The notes under the pieces were generated by a model, which did no database searches, was not told where the DNA came from, and saw only the letters and a list, made by a program, of their open reading frames with translations. Shown one piece after another: positions 46,131 to 54,678 of a stretch of DNA of 64,000 nt. The first letter of the stretch is position 1; each line of letters begins with the position of its first letter. The translations under genes were made by a program, and so were the position numbers. The DNA comes from Cohnella sp. GbtcB17 (GTDB lineage Bacteria; Bacillota; Bacilli; Paenibacillales; Paenibacillaceae). The stretch covers positions 89,436-153,435 of the forward strand of contig NZ_JAGXJW010000013.1 of the NCBI RefSeq assembly GCF_019091135.1, written 5' to 3'.

Positions 46131-47346
46131 AGCGCTGGACGATATCGACGATGACCTTCACGGCCTGCGTCATGTTGTCGACCGACGCAAACTCGTATTT
46201 ACCGTGGTAATTCTCGCCGCCCGTGAAGATGTTCGGCGTCGGCAGTCCCATATACGACAGCTGCGACCCGTCCGTCCCGCCGCGGATCGGCTTGATGATC
46301 GGCGCGATGCCGAGGCTCTCCATCGCCTCTCGGGCGATGTCGACGATATGCATGACGGGCTCGATCTTTTCCCGCATGTTGTAGTACGAATCCTTCATCG
46401 TCAGCTCGATGCTGTGTTCGCCGTAGGTCTGGCGGAACTCCTCCGCGATATTCTCCAGCACGTGCTTGCGCCGCTCGAACAGGTTCCTGTCATGGTCGCG
46501 CACCAGGTAGCGCAGCGTCGTCCGCTCCACGTCGCCTTCGATCGACTGCAAGTGGTAGAAGCCCTCGTAGCCCTCCGTGAACTCCGGCGCCTCCGCCTCC
46601 GGCAGCCGGGCGTGAAAGGCCATCGCGATCTTGGCCGAATTGACCATCTTGCCCTTCGCGGTGCCGGGATGCACGTTGTTTCCTTTGACGGTCACGACGG
46701 CTCCCGCGGCATTAAAGCTTTCGTATTCCAGCTCGCCGAGCGGCCCGCCGTCCATCGTATAAGCGTACTTCGCGCCGAACGCCGCGACGTCGAACTTGTG
46801 CGGGCCGCGTCCGATCTCCTCGTCGGGCGTGAACGCGACGCGGATGCGGCCGTGCTTGATCTCCGGGTGGCGGATCAGATAGGCCATCGCGGTCACGATC
46901 TCGGCAATGCCGGCCTTGTCGTCCGCGCCGAGCAGCGTCGTGCCGTCGGTCGTCACGAGCGTATGGCCGACATAGCCTGCGAGATCGGGAAACATATTCG
47001 GCGACAGCACGATCTTGAGCGCCGAATTCAGCACGATGTCTCCGCCCGCATAATTGTATACAAGCTGGGGCTTGACGTTCGCGCCGGTGAAGTCGGTGGC
47101 GGTGTCGACATGCGCCAGAAAGCCGATCGTCGGCACGTCCGCATCGGTATTCGAAGGCAGCGTCGCCATCAGGTAGCCATTGTCGTCGATCGACACTTCC
47201 TCCATGCCGATGCCCCTCAATTCCTCCTCCAGCATGCGGAGCAAGGTCCATTGACCCAGCGTCGACGGGCACGACGGGCTGTTGTCGTCCGACTGGGTGT
47301 CCACTTGCACGTACTTGACGAACCGATCGATTAATTCCTGCTTCAC
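46108..47346 (-). CDS. pepT: Peptidase T (tripeptide aminopeptidase)
   Basis: Enzyme of 412 residues, the normal PepT length. Metal and catalytic motifs: AHVDTATDF near 80, LLGADDKAG near 140, [10 protein letters not shown] near 175 and [11 protein letters not shown] with [11 protein letters not shown] near the C-terminus. PepT is a cytosolic di-zinc exopeptidase releasing the N-terminal residue of tripeptides. The frame extends 74 codons upstream, but GGAGGTGCCTGCC before a GTG at 47346 and the standard opening [12 protein letters not shown] give the start. The lipL-like gene overlaps its end. Confidence 0.93.
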   Translation of the reverse strand: MKQELIDRFVKYVQVDTQSDDNSPSCPSTLGQWTLLRMLEEELRGIGMEEVSIDDNGYLMATLPSNTDADVPTIGFLAHVDTATDFTGANVKPQLVYNYAGGDIVLNSALKIVLSPNMFPDLAGYVGHTLVTTDGTTLLGADDKAGIAEIVTAMAYLIRHPEIKHGRIRVAFTPDEEIGRGPHKFDVAAFGAKYAYTMDGGPLGELEYESFNAAGAVVTVKGNNVHPGTAKGKMVNSAKIAMAFHARLPEAEAPEFTEGYEGFYHLQSIEGDVERTTLRYLVRDHDRNLFERRKHVLENIAEEFRQTYGEHSIELTMKDSYYNMREKIEPVMHIVDIAREAMESLGIAPIIKPIRGGTDGSQLSYMGLPTPNIFTGGENYHGKYEFASVDNMTQAVKVIVDIVQRYEQRARG

Positions 47347-47467
47347 GGCAGGCACCTCCTCAAGTTGGCGCTCGCGATGGCGCTCGACTGCATATGTTCT
47401 CATCATAACCCAAATGGCGGGCATGGGAAAACAAAGCGCAAGGCAGGCGCCGGCCCCCAAATGGAAA

Positions 47468-47512
47468 CGACAAAGACCGCCCGGGCGTTCGCCCCGGACG
47501 GTGTCTGTCGTT
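47468..47512 (-). terminator. Terminator after VOC gene
   Basis: Long interrupted stem (ACGACA and ACCG segments pairing across CCCGGGCG/CCCCGG) just past the VOC stop on the minus strand, ending in GTCGTTTCC. The T run is short. Confidence 0.65.
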
Positions 47513-47522
47513 AAGCCGCCGG

Positions 47523-47939
47523 TTATCTCCCCGGCATTTTCTCCGTGTCCATATACAGCACATTCCAACGGTGCCCGTCCGGGTCGGCGAAGCCGCAGCC
47601 GTACATCCAGCCCTGGCTCTCCCCGGGCTTACCGTACACCTCGCCGCCCGCGGCGGCAGCCTTGGCGGCCAGCGTGTCCACTTCCTCGCGGCTGTCCGCC
47701 CCGATCGACAGCAGCACTTCAGCCGCCGCGCGAGCATCCGAGGCGCCGCTCGAAGCGAAGCCCGCGAACGTCTCCTCGGGGAACAGCATCACGACGACCG
47801 CCGGGTTGCCGACGAGCAGGCTGACGGCCGAATCGCCGCCGGGGAAATTCGAATTAAACGTAAAACCGATATCGCGGTAGAACTGTCTGGTACGGGCCAG
47901 ATCCTTGCTGGGCAGGTTGATCCACAATTCCTTGGTCAT
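47523..47939 (-). CDS. VOC/glyoxalase-fold protein
   Basis: Protein of 138 residues with two beta-alpha-beta-beta-beta units. It opens [20 protein letters not shown] and closes [15 protein letters not shown], typical of the PhnB/YjdN-like and lactoylglutathione-lyase-related subgroup. Function is not predictable; such proteins include antibiotic-binding and dioxygenase relatives. GGAGGAGACAGCC before ATG 47939 decides the start over an ATG 15 bases upstream. Confidence 0.82.
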   Translation of the reverse strand: MTKELWINLPSKDLARTRQFYRDIGFTFNSNFPGGDSAVSLLVGNPAVVVMLFPEETFAGFASSGASDARAAAEVLLSIGADSREEVDTLAAKAAAAGGEVYGKPGESQGWMYGCGFADPDGHRWNVLYMDTEKMPGR

Positions 47940-48095
47940 GGCTGTCTCCTCCATGGCGCTTGGCCGGTTCGCTCAAAGCTCGTCTACGTACCCGAAGCCT
48001 CGTTTCGATCTCCATTGTAGCACGCCGCCTCCGCAAGGATTTCTCGTCGATTGCTCAAATCCGGTTCCTTATTTCAAAAAAAGGCTTCCGCCTGC

Positions 48096-48124
48096 TTGAC
48101 GCAACAACAATATGGTTGTATGGT
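48096..48124 (+). promoter_or_regulatory. Sigma-A promoter of GntR operon
   Basis: TTGACG (48096) and TATGGT (48119) with a 17-base spacer, close to the sigma-A consensus. Confidence 0.65.
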
Positions 48125-48146
48125 TAGTTACATGAGTAATTAACCA
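48121..48146. promoter_or_regulatory. Probable GntR operator
   Basis: TGGTTAGTTAC and GTAATTAACCA around ATGA form an inverted repeat with 10 of 11 matches. It overlaps the end of the -10 element and the start site, as expected for autorepression by the GntR protein encoded 21 bases downstream. Confidence 0.6.
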
Positions 48147-48166
48147 GTGTGGTGGTGAGGTTAACG

Positions 48167-48538
48167 ATGAGCTTCCTGATCGACGACAGCCGTCCGATAT
48201 TCGTGCAAATCGCCGAACGCATCGAGAACGACATTATCGAGGGCGCGCTGCCCGAGGAATCCCAGGTGCCGTCGACCAATCAGTTCGCGGCGTTTTACCA
48301 GATCAATCCGGCCACGGCGGCCAAAGGCGTCAACCTGTTGACGGAGCAAGGCATCCTTTACAAGAAGAGAGGGATCGGCATGTTCGTGGCGGCAGGGGCG
48401 AAGGCGAGCCTGGTCGAGAAACGCAGAGAGCAGTTCTACGAGCAATATGTCGTGGCCATGATGCGGGAAGCGGAGAAGCTCGGCATTACGCAGGATCAGC
48501 TCGCGGACATGGTCCGCAAGGGAGGGAACAAGTCATGA
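48167..48538 (+). CDS. GntR-family regulator, YtrA subgroup
   Basis: Regulator of 123 residues: winged helix (about 1-75) with PIFVQIAERIENDII and GALPEESQVPSTNQFA, then a short helical tail, as in the YtrA subgroup that controls ABC genes in the same operon. Start at 48167 is set by GGTGAGG; an in-frame earlier codon at 48149 lacks spacing. The gene overlaps the ATPase gene by 4 bases. In relatives, cell-wall antibiotics release repression. Confidence 0.9.
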   Translation: MSFLIDDSRPIFVQIAERIENDIIEGALPEESQVPSTNQFAAFYQINPATAAKGVNLLTEQGILYKKRGIGMFVAAGAKASLVEKRREQFYEQYVVAMMREAEKLGITQDQLADMVRKGGNKS

Positions 48539-49431
48539 GCGCGGTCGTAAAGGTAACGAACCTGACCAAATCCTACGGGGATACGGCGGCGGTGAGCGGC
48601 GTGAGCTTCGAGCTGGAGGAAAACAAAATCTACGGTCTGCTCGGTCGCAACGGCGCGGGCAAGACGACGATCATGCACATGCTGACGGCGCAGCAGTTTG
48701 CGTCGGGCGGGAATATCGAGGTGTTCGGCGAAGAGCCGTACGAGAATGAGTCCGTCCTCCGCCGGGTCTGCTTCATCAAGGAGAGCCAGAAGTACCCGCA
48801 GATGTTCACCGTGAAGGACGTGCTGGACGTATCCGCCTTGCTGCATCCGAACTGGGACGCGGCGTATGCTGCCGAGCTGGCCGAGGCGTTCGGGCTGCCG
48901 ACGAAGCGCAAGGTGCATAAGCTGTCGCGCGGCATGCTGTCCGCCGTCGGCGTCGTCGTCGGGCTGGCGAGCCGGGCGCCGCTCACGATCTTCGATGAGC
49001 CGTATCTCGGGCTGGATGCGGTCGCGCGTGCCTTGTTCTACGACCGGCTGCTGGAGGACTATGCCGAACATCCGCGCACGGTCATCCTGTCGACGCACTT
49101 AATTGATGAAGTAAGCCGTTTGCTGGAGCACGTGCTGCTGATCGATCAAGGCAGGCTGCTGCTCGATCAGGACGTGGAGCGTCTGTCCGGGATGGCCTAT
49201 ACCGTCGTGGGTTCGGCCGCCAGGATCGATTCGTTCGTGTCTGGGAAAAAAGTGCTGTCGCGGGACGCCATGGGCGCGATCGCTTCGGCGACGGTCATGG
49301 GCGAGGCGAGTCCGCAGGAACGCAGAGAGGCCGCAGAACGCGGCTTGGAGTTCTCTCCGGTATCATTGCAGCAGCTGATCGTGCATCTGACCGGCAGGCA
49401 AAAAGAGGAGAGGGAGGCGGTCTCGTCATGA
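48535..49431 (+). CDS. ABC transporter ATPase, YtrB-like
   Basis: ATPase of 298 residues: Walker A GRNGAGKT near 41, Walker B TIFDEPYLGLDA near 155, switch His in LSTHLIDE. The signature motif reads LSRGML instead of LSGGQ, as in several YtrB-type ATPases. The C-terminal 90 residues are a small extra domain. It sits between the GntR regulator and a membrane protein, with 4-base overlaps at both ends, so the three are one transcription and translation unit. Confidence 0.9.
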   Translation: MSAVVKVTNLTKSYGDTAAVSGVSFELEENKIYGLLGRNGAGKTTIMHMLTAQQFASGGNIEVFGEEPYENESVLRRVCFIKESQKYPQMFTVKDVLDVSALLHPNWDAAYAAELAEAFGLPTKRKVHKLSRGMLSAVGVVVGLASRAPLTIFDEPYLGLDAVARALFYDRLLEDYAEHPRTVILSTHLIDEVSRLLEHVLLIDQGRLLLDQDVERLSGMAYTVVGSAARIDSFVSGKKVLSRDAMGAIASATVMGEASPQERREAAERGLEFSPVSLQQLIVHLTGRQKEEREAVSS

Positions 49432-50126
49432 ATGTCGCCCAACGCGGTAGAACGAAAGCGGTCACGTCTACAATTCTGAAGGATAAATTCAGCTGGTACC
49501 TGCTGCCCTGGATCATCGCAGGCTCAAGCTTCGCCGTCAACCTGATCGTAAGTATCTTTGCCAAGGATGTCATTACGACAGGCGGCGTAGCGTCGCTATA
49601 CATCTATATACTCACGGCCGGCATCATGTCGGTATCTAACACGCTGCCCTTCATGATCGGCTTCAGCGTCCGCAGGTCCGACTACTTCTGGGGCACGGGA
49701 GGCGCGATCGGCCTGGTGGGCGCGATCTGTGCGGCCGGCCTGACCTTCCTATCATACGTCGAGAGCGAGTGGATCGACGGTTGGGGAGTCGGACTCTACT
49801 TCTTCCATCTGCCCTATTATAGCGAGGGCTCCGCGCCTGTTCAGTTCCTGAACTACTTCCTGGTCATCGTGTTCCTGTTCTATCTCGGCTTCGCGATCGC
49901 CTGTCTCGCGAAGCGCTTCGGCAAGAACGGCATGTTCCTCTTCTCCATCGCCGTGCTCGCGATCGGCACCGTCTTGAGCTACGTCATGACCGAGCGCGGG
50001 TGGTGGATCGACTTCGGCCATTGGCTGGCGGGCCGCACGATGCTCGAGCTCGCCGGCGGCACCGCGCCGCTGACGCTTCTGTTCATGGCGATCTCCTACG
50101 CGCTGCTGCGCCGCACATCCGTCTGA
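49428..50126 (+). CDS. Putative ABC-type membrane subunit
   Basis: Membrane protein of 232 residues with about six helices (first near 25-45). It has no recognisable family motif beyond its place in the operon; by position it is the permease partner of the YtrB-like ATPase. Overlap ATGA with the ATPase gene. It ends 5 bases before the converging DUF1284 gene, with no room for a terminator between them. Confidence 0.7.
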   Translation: MNVAQRGRTKAVTSTILKDKFSWYLLPWIIAGSSFAVNLIVSIFAKDVITTGGVASLYIYILTAGIMSVSNTLPFMIGFSVRRSDYFWGTGGAIGLVGAICAAGLTFLSYVESEWIDGWGVGLYFFHLPYYSEGSAPVQFLNYFLVIVFLFYLGFAIACLAKRFGKNGMFLFSIAVLAIGTVLSYVMTERGWWIDFGHWLAGRTMLELAGGTAPLTLLFMAISYALLRRTSV

Positions 50127-50131
50127 GGCCG

Positions 50132-50557
50132 TCAGGCGGGAGGCAGCTTCCGCAGACTGGGCGACAAATGAATATGCGCCACGCCTTCCCGGCACAGCCC
50201 ATACGGCTCCCATCTGCAATCGCTGCAGAGGGAGCCGATGTCGTTCGGCCGCACCCGTTCGGCGACGGCAGCCACGACATCCGCCCATGCGCGCCGCTCC
50301 CCTACGGATATACCGATCTGCCGCGCGATCTCCTCGTCCTTGCGGTACACGCTCGCATTTTCGCAATGCGGCTCCTGGTCCTCGGGAAACGCGGCGCAAA
50401 TGTCATCCGGCCCGAGGATCAGCTCGATCTCCGTCCCCGGTTCCGTCCGGAGACGCTCGTATACGCGCGTCATGTTCGCACAAAACCCTTCCGAGTACCC
50501 TTTTCCCCGGTAGCCCAACAGGCAGAGCAGATGATGCCCGCGCAATCTGATCGTCAT
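50132..50557 (-). CDS. DUF1284 family protein
   Basis: Protein of 141 residues with the DUF1284 layout: RLRGHHLLCLLGYRGKGY at the start, an inner Cys in PHCENA, and CSDCRWEPYGLC near the end. The Cys pattern suggests an iron-sulfur cluster; the role is not established. Its promoter region holds a TATAAT flanked by a perfect inverted repeat, so it is probably under tight control. Confidence 0.88.
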   Translation of the reverse strand: MTIRLRGHHLLCLLGYRGKGYSEGFCANMTRVYERLRTEPGTEIELILGPDDICAAFPEDQEPHCENASVYRKDEEIARQIGISVGERRAWADVVAAVAERVRPNDIGSLCSDCRWEPYGLCREGVAHIHLSPSLRKLPPA

Positions 50558-50582
50558 CCGTCATCATTCCTTGTGTTTTGAT

Positions 50583-50613
50583 CGTTAACCAAGATTATAG
50601 CATCTGGTTAACG
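50583..50613 (-). promoter_or_regulatory. -10 element inside a perfect inverted repeat
   Basis: CGTTAACCA (50583) and TGGTTAACG (50605) are perfect 9-bp arms with centres 22 bases apart, two helical turns. The minus-strand TATAAT for DUF1284 lies between them (50594-50599). A dimeric repressor binding here would cover the promoter. Confidence 0.55.
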
Positions 50614-50661
50614 AATATGCATGCTAGCAGCTTAGTCTCAATCAAGCTAATTTGCCCATTT

Positions 50662-50673
50662 AGTCAATTGACT
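50662..50673. promoter_or_regulatory. Upstream operator copy AGTCAATTGACT
   Basis: Perfect 12-bp palindrome AGTCAATTGACT. It has the same half-site as the operator at 50706-50726, 53 bases downstream (centre to centre about 49). Two sites suggest cooperative repression of the SnoaL-like gene. Confidence 0.5.
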
Positions 50674-50705
50674 TTACTAAAATGTTTATTTTGTGCTACT
50701 CTAAA

Positions 50706-50729
50706 ATAGTCAATTAAATTGACTATAAT
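50706..50729 (+). promoter_or_regulatory. Operator overlapping TATAAT
   Basis: ATAGTCAATT and AATTGACTAT flank a single A (50706-50726), a perfect inverted repeat whose right arm runs into TATAAT at 50724. Binding would block the promoter of the gene at 50748. The MarR protein at 51455 is a possible regulator. Confidence 0.6.
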
Positions 50730-50747
50730 CTCGAGGAGGCAATTTTC

Positions 50748-51251
50748 ATGAAACAGCAATCGCAAGCTTTAAGTTCGTTCGGCGAAAATGAGAGTACCCG
50801 GCAAGGTTCCGCGAATTCGGCGGAGGTGGCGTTGGATTTCATCGAGCGATTTTGGAACGAAGGGGATACCGCCAGTATCTCGCTATATTTGACGGACGAT
50901 TATGTCGACCACGCGTACGAGCCGGGTCATATGGAAGGCTTGCTTGCGATGGCGGAGAGGCTGCGGACGGCATTTCCCGATCAGCGGTCGACGGTCGAGA
51001 GCGTCACGACGGAGGGGGACCGCGTCGTCGTTCGTCTTCGGATGAAGGGCACGCACCTGGGTACCTTCCGGGGGAAGGCGGCTACGGGACTGCCGATCGA
51101 CGCCAAGCTGTACCGGGAGTACCGGGTAGCCGACGGCCGAATCGCCGAGCATTGGGCGCTGTTCGACACCGCTACGCTGTTGCGGCAGATCGGCGCGGAG
51201 CTTAACGAGCAGCCTGCCTGCCGCATCGATGGAGCGCCGGCGCAGAAGTAG
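50748..51251 (+). CDS. SnoaL-like/ester cyclase family protein
   Basis: Protein of 167 residues in the NTF2-like SnoaL fold: VALDFIERFWNEGD, DDYVDH, VVVRLRMKGTH and a closing EHWALFDTATLLRQIG. The first 25 residues are a polar extension. Such proteins isomerise, cyclise or hydrolyse small hydrophobic substrates; many are induced by toxic compounds. CGAGGAGG before the ATG and a palindromic operator over the promoter show an individually regulated gene. Confidence 0.82.
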   Translation: MKQQSQALSSFGENESTRQGSANSAEVALDFIERFWNEGDTASISLYLTDDYVDHAYEPGHMEGLLAMAERLRTAFPDQRSTVESVTTEGDRVVVRLRMKGTHLGTFRGKAATGLPIDAKLYREYRVADGRIAEHWALFDTATLLRQIGAELNEQPACRIDGAPAQK

Positions 51252-51454
51252 CCGAGGCCGAGTAGCTGAGGAGATGAAGGGCACACGAGGAGGCTTGAAA
51301 ATCTGGAGTGAGTCGGTTTGTCCTCGGTAGTGCGATCCTGTAAAAGTGCATCATCCGAACTGGCGACGCGCCCCCTCTCGCGGCTACCCCGCCCCCGGGC
51401 CCTTCTGTTACAATGGACAGCGACAAGCAGCACAGGGATCGGGAGGGAAATGCC

Positions 51455-51922
51455 ATGTACGAGGCGGGCGCATGGGGTTACGAGTTGACTTTTTTGTTCG
51501 CGACGGCTTTTCGCGGGGCGGTAGACGAGCTTCACCGGGAGCTGGCCGCGCAGGGCTTCGACGACGTGCGTCCGTCGCACGGCTACGCGTTCCAGAAGCT
51601 CTCGTTCGGCGGGGCGACGGGCATCGAGTTGGCCGAGCATCTGGACATTACGAAGCAGGCGGCTACGCAGATGATCGATTACCTTGAGGGGCGGGGTTAT
51701 GTCGAGCGGCGTCCGCATCCGAGCGACGGGCGCGGCAAGCTGGTCGTGCTTACGGAGCGGGGCTGGGCCTGCATTCGGGCGACCGAGGCGCAGTTCGTCG
51801 CCATGGAGCGAAGATGGCGAGAGCGGCTGGGGGAGCAGGAGGCGGAGCGGCTGACGCGGAGCATGCGGGATATCGTCCAGTCTTTTGGCGAGGGAACCGC
51901 GAAGTTCAGACCGGTCTGGTAA
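51455..51922 (+). CDS. MarR-family regulator
   Basis: Regulator of 155 residues with a winged helix (TGIELAEHLDITKQAATQMI and the wing RRPHPSDGRGKLVVLT), flanked by the N- and C-terminal dimerisation helices usual for MarR. GGGAGGG before ATG 51455 is preferred to an ATG at 51413. Likely targets: the SnoaL-like gene upstream, whose promoter carries paired palindromes, or the transporter gene downstream. Ligand unknown. Confidence 0.87.
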   Translation: MYEAGAWGYELTFLFATAFRGAVDELHRELAAQGFDDVRPSHGYAFQKLSFGGATGIELAEHLDITKQAATQMIDYLEGRGYVERRPHPSDGRGKLVVLTERGWACIRATEAQFVAMERRWRERLGEQEAERLTRSMRDIVQSFGEGTAKFRPVW

Positions 51923-52084
51923 GCCGTCGCGCGATCCGGATGCCGGCGATTTGCAGGATTGGAGGAAATTGTCGCTCGCTCGTAGAATGGTGTAGTAGCA
52001 CGCGATGCCGCGCAGGAAGCCGCCGAACGGCGTCTCCGCCGAGGGAGCGGGCAGCGCGAGACTACATGCGACGGGAGAATGCCG

Positions 52085-53392
52085 ATGAGCAGGAAGTTCC
52101 TGAACTCCCCGACCGCTTATGCACTCGGGATGTTCGCGATGATGGTGCCCAGCCAGGCCTTCAGTTCGTTTTACACGTATTTTTACGTCGAAAAGCTGGG
52201 GCTGGCCGTCGGGCTGGCCACGCTCGCGCGGACGATCTATCTCATCTGGGACGCCGTCAACCAGCCGATGGCCGGCTACTTGTCGGACCGCACGCGCTCG
52301 CGGCACGGCCGCCGCAGACCGTGGATTTTCGCGTCCATCCCGCTGTTCATGCTGGCCTTCGTCATGGTTTTCGCCGTTCCTCCAGGCCTTCATGACAGCG
52401 CTTTATTTACCTGGTTCCTTATCGCGCTCATCCTCTTCGAGGCGATCGCCACGATTTTGTGGGTGAACTACGGCGCGCTGTTCCCCGAACTCTTCACGGG
52501 CGTCGGCTTAAGAGCCAAGGCTTCCGCCGTCCAGCAGGCCTACCAGATCGTCGCTATTCTCATCGGTACGGCGCTTACGCCGATTCTTTACGAGGCGCTT
52601 GGCTTCGGCACGATGTCCGTCGTATACGCGGCCGTGTTCGGCCTGTTTATGACCCTATTCGTCTTAAACGTGCGCGAGAACGAATCGTTCGCCAGAGAAG
52701 AGCCGCTGCCGCTCGTCCAGGCGTTCCGCGAGACGCTGAAGAACAAAGAGCTGTGGCTGTTCTACGTGGCCGGCTCCTTCGCGCAGACGGTGAACGGTCT
52801 CGTGAGCTCAATGATTCCTTTCTATGCCAAGTATGCGCTCGGGGTCGGGGAGGGCGACGTTACGCTGCTGATGGCGTCCGTCTTCGTGTCCGTCATACCG
52901 CTTGTCGCGGTGTGGTTTTATATTGTGAAAAAGCTCGGCGGCTACCGCAGCTGGCGCCTGGCCTTCGTCGTCTACGGGCTGTCCGTCATCCCACTCTGGT
53001 ACGCGAATGATCTCGGCACCGGCATCGCGGCCGGCATTTGCTTCGGCTTCGGCCTGGCGGGCTTCCTCGTCTCCCCGGCGCTGCTCAGCAGCGAGATCAT
53101 AGATAGGGACGCTTTGCGGACAGGCCGCCGCAGAGAAGGGATGTACACCGCGGTCGGCGGCTTTCTCACGCGCTCGAGCGGTCTGATCTCGGCGCTAGCC
53201 TTTTTTGTCGTCGGACAGATGTTCGGCTACGTGAGCGGCGACGAGCCGGGGCCGCATCCGGAGCAGACGTTCCGTTATTTGATCTGTATCGTACCGCTCG
53301 CCCTGCTTGTTGTCTCTTTCGTCATCTCGTTGTTCCTTAAGCCGCAGCCAGCCCCTTCCGTCCCGCATGCGCAAGGAGGGATCGACGCCTGA
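52085..53392 (+). CDS. MFS transporter, GPH-like sugar symporter
   Basis: Membrane protein of 435 residues with 12 predicted helices. The loop SDRTRSRHGRRRPWIF after helix 2 is typical of glycoside-pentoside-hexuronide (GPH) symporters. It shares one base with the start of the ChbG-like deacetylase gene, so the two are an operon. Substrate by context: an N-acetylated sugar. ATG 52079 touches GGGAGA; ATG 52085 is better spaced. Confidence 0.85.
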   Translation: MSRKFLNSPTAYALGMFAMMVPSQAFSSFYTYFYVEKLGLAVGLATLARTIYLIWDAVNQPMAGYLSDRTRSRHGRRRPWIFASIPLFMLAFVMVFAVPPGLHDSALFTWFLIALILFEAIATILWVNYGALFPELFTGVGLRAKASAVQQAYQIVAILIGTALTPILYEALGFGTMSVVYAAVFGLFMTLFVLNVRENESFAREEPLPLVQAFRETLKNKELWLFYVAGSFAQTVNGLVSSMIPFYAKYALGVGEGDVTLLMASVFVSVIPLVAVWFYIVKKLGGYRSWRLAFVVYGLSVIPLWYANDLGTGIAAGICFGFGLAGFLVSPALLSSEIIDRDALRTGRRREGMYTAVGGFLTRSSGLISALAFFVVGQMFGYVSGDEPGPHPEQTFRYLICIVPLALLVVSFVISLFLKPQPAPSVPHAQGGIDA

Positions 53393-54309
53393 TGGCCAAG
53401 CTGTTGATTTTGAATTGCGACGACTTCGGCCAGAGCGCGCCCGCGAACGAAGCCATCATGCATCTGCTCGAGGAGCGCCGCGTCTCGTCCGCCACGATCA
53501 TGACCCCCGCTCCCGGCTTCGGGCAGGCCGCCGACTGGTGCAGGCGCCATCCCGAAGCGAGCGTCGGCCTGCATCTGACGTTCACGAGCGAGTACGACGC
53601 CGTGCGCTTCGCGAGCCTGACGGGCCGCCCGTCGCTTCACGACGGGGACGGCTATATGTACAAGACGGTCGAAGCGTTCGAGCGCGGCTCCGTCAAGGCG
53701 GACGTCGTCGCTGAGATGAACGCGCAGTTCGACGCCGCCAAGCGCGCCGGCATCGCCGTGACGCATGCGGACAACCATATGGGCAGCCTGTACGGCATCG
53801 CGACGGGGCGCAGCTATTTGCCTCAGGTTTTTTGGCAGTGCTCGCGCCGAGATCTTCCCTTCCGGCTGTTCCGCCACATCGATCCGGCGGAAGCGTTGAC
53901 CGCGAACGCGCCGGGCGTCGAGGCCACGCTGGCCAAAGCCGTCGCGCTGTGCGACACGCTCGGCGTGGCGGTGCCGGACTACCTGCTGAGCCATCCCTAC
54001 GGCATCGAGCCGGGGGAGACGTACGAATCGTTCAAGGCGATGCTGATCGCCAAGCTGTATACGCTGCCCGAAGGCGTCGTGGAGACGTACATCCATCCGG
54101 CGGTACCGAACGCCGATCTGGGCGCGCGCATTCCGAACTGGGAGAAGCGGGTGTGGGAATACAAGCTGATGCTCGATCCGGACTTCGCGGCGGCGATGAA
54201 GGAGGCGGGGGTGCAGCTGACGGATTACCGGTATGTAGCGGAAAAGCTGCGGCGGCCGCGGCTCGGGTCCGCGCTGAGACTGGCCAAGCTCGCGCTCGGC
54301 AGGGGTTAA
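53392..54309 (+). CDS. ChbG/YdjC-type carbohydrate deacetylase
   Basis: Enzyme of 305 residues with the metal-binding motifs of the ChbG/HpnK family: NCDDFG at the N-terminus, VGLHLTF near 60 and HADNHMG near 125, plus a late SHPYG. The family removes acetyl groups from chito-oligosaccharides (ChbG) or hopanoid sugars (HpnK). With the GPH-like symporter before it, chitobiose-type sugar use is the simplest reading. Start codon overlaps the symporter stop (TGATG). Confidence 0.88.
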   Translation: MAKLLILNCDDFGQSAPANEAIMHLLEERRVSSATIMTPAPGFGQAADWCRRHPEASVGLHLTFTSEYDAVRFASLTGRPSLHDGDGYMYKTVEAFERGSVKADVVAEMNAQFDAAKRAGIAVTHADNHMGSLYGIATGRSYLPQVFWQCSRRDLPFRLFRHIDPAEALTANAPGVEATLAKAVALCDTLGVAVPDYLLSHPYGIEPGETYESFKAMLIAKLYTLPEGVVETYIHPAVPNADLGARIPNWEKRVWEYKLMLDPDFAAAMKEAGVQLTDYRYVAEKLRRPRLGSALRLAKLALGRG

Positions 54310-54328
54310 CGGCGGTTCCGATGCAAAA

Positions 54329-54376
54329 AGCGCGCCTTCGAACGGATTGCCGTTCGAAAGACGCGCCTCTTTTTTA
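54329..54376. terminator. Bidirectional terminator with T runs on both sides
   Basis: Long stem (GCGCG outer, TTCGAACGG/CCGTTCGAA inner) with TTTTTT on the plus side and AAAAA (TTTTT on minus) on the other. It ends both the deacetylase operon and the small minus-strand genes, whose last stop codon lies in its right edge. Confidence 0.9.
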
Positions 54377-54505
54377 TTTATTAGTGCTGTGCTGGCGTGA
54401 AGATACCTTCTGTCCTTGCGTGCCTTGACCCTGGTGCGCCTTGTTGCGTTGGTCCTTGCGCTGGCGGTCATGCACCTGCTCCACGAACGCATGCGTATCG
54501 CTCAT
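54374..54505 (-). CDS. Small protein, DUF4023-like
   Basis: A 43-residue basic, hydrophilic peptide opening MSDTHAFVEQVHDRQRKDQR and continuing with Gln/Gly-rich sequence to a Lys end. This matches the pattern of the DUF4023 small proteins of Bacilli (THxFVEKV, then QxKxxRNK). No membrane segment. GGGGGGTC stands before the ATG. It follows the other small gene by 14 bases, and its stop codon touches the shared terminator. Role unknown. Confidence 0.65.
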   Translation of the reverse strand: MSDTHAFVEQVHDRQRKDQRNKAHQGQGTQGQKVSSRQHSTNK

Positions 54506-54519
54506 GTCCGCGACCCCCC

Positions 54520-54678
54520 TTATTTATTCTTGCCCTTTGCGCCGGTACTGCAGGCCGACTCAGCCGCGGAGCGAAACTCTTCCTCGTTACGCGAGCCCAA
54601 CTTGTCGCCAAACTGGTCCAGCCTGCCGGGATGACCCGCAGGTCCGCCGTTTTCGGGTCTGTTGTTACGTCCGGACAT
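54520..54678 (-). CDS. Small hydrophilic protein of unknown function
   Basis: A 52-residue polar protein beginning MSGRNNRPENGGPAGHP, with LDQFGDKLGSRNEEEFRSAA in the middle and a Lys-rich end. No family is recognised. GGAGGAGATAATGAG precedes the ATG at good spacing, and the next small gene follows after 14 bases, so the pair is a genuine mini-operon. Size, charge and lack of Cys pattern or helix recall small spore or stress proteins; that is only a guess. Confidence 0.6.
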   Translation of the reverse strand: MSGRNNRPENGGPAGHPGRLDQFGDKLGSRNEEEFRSAAESACSTGAKGKNK

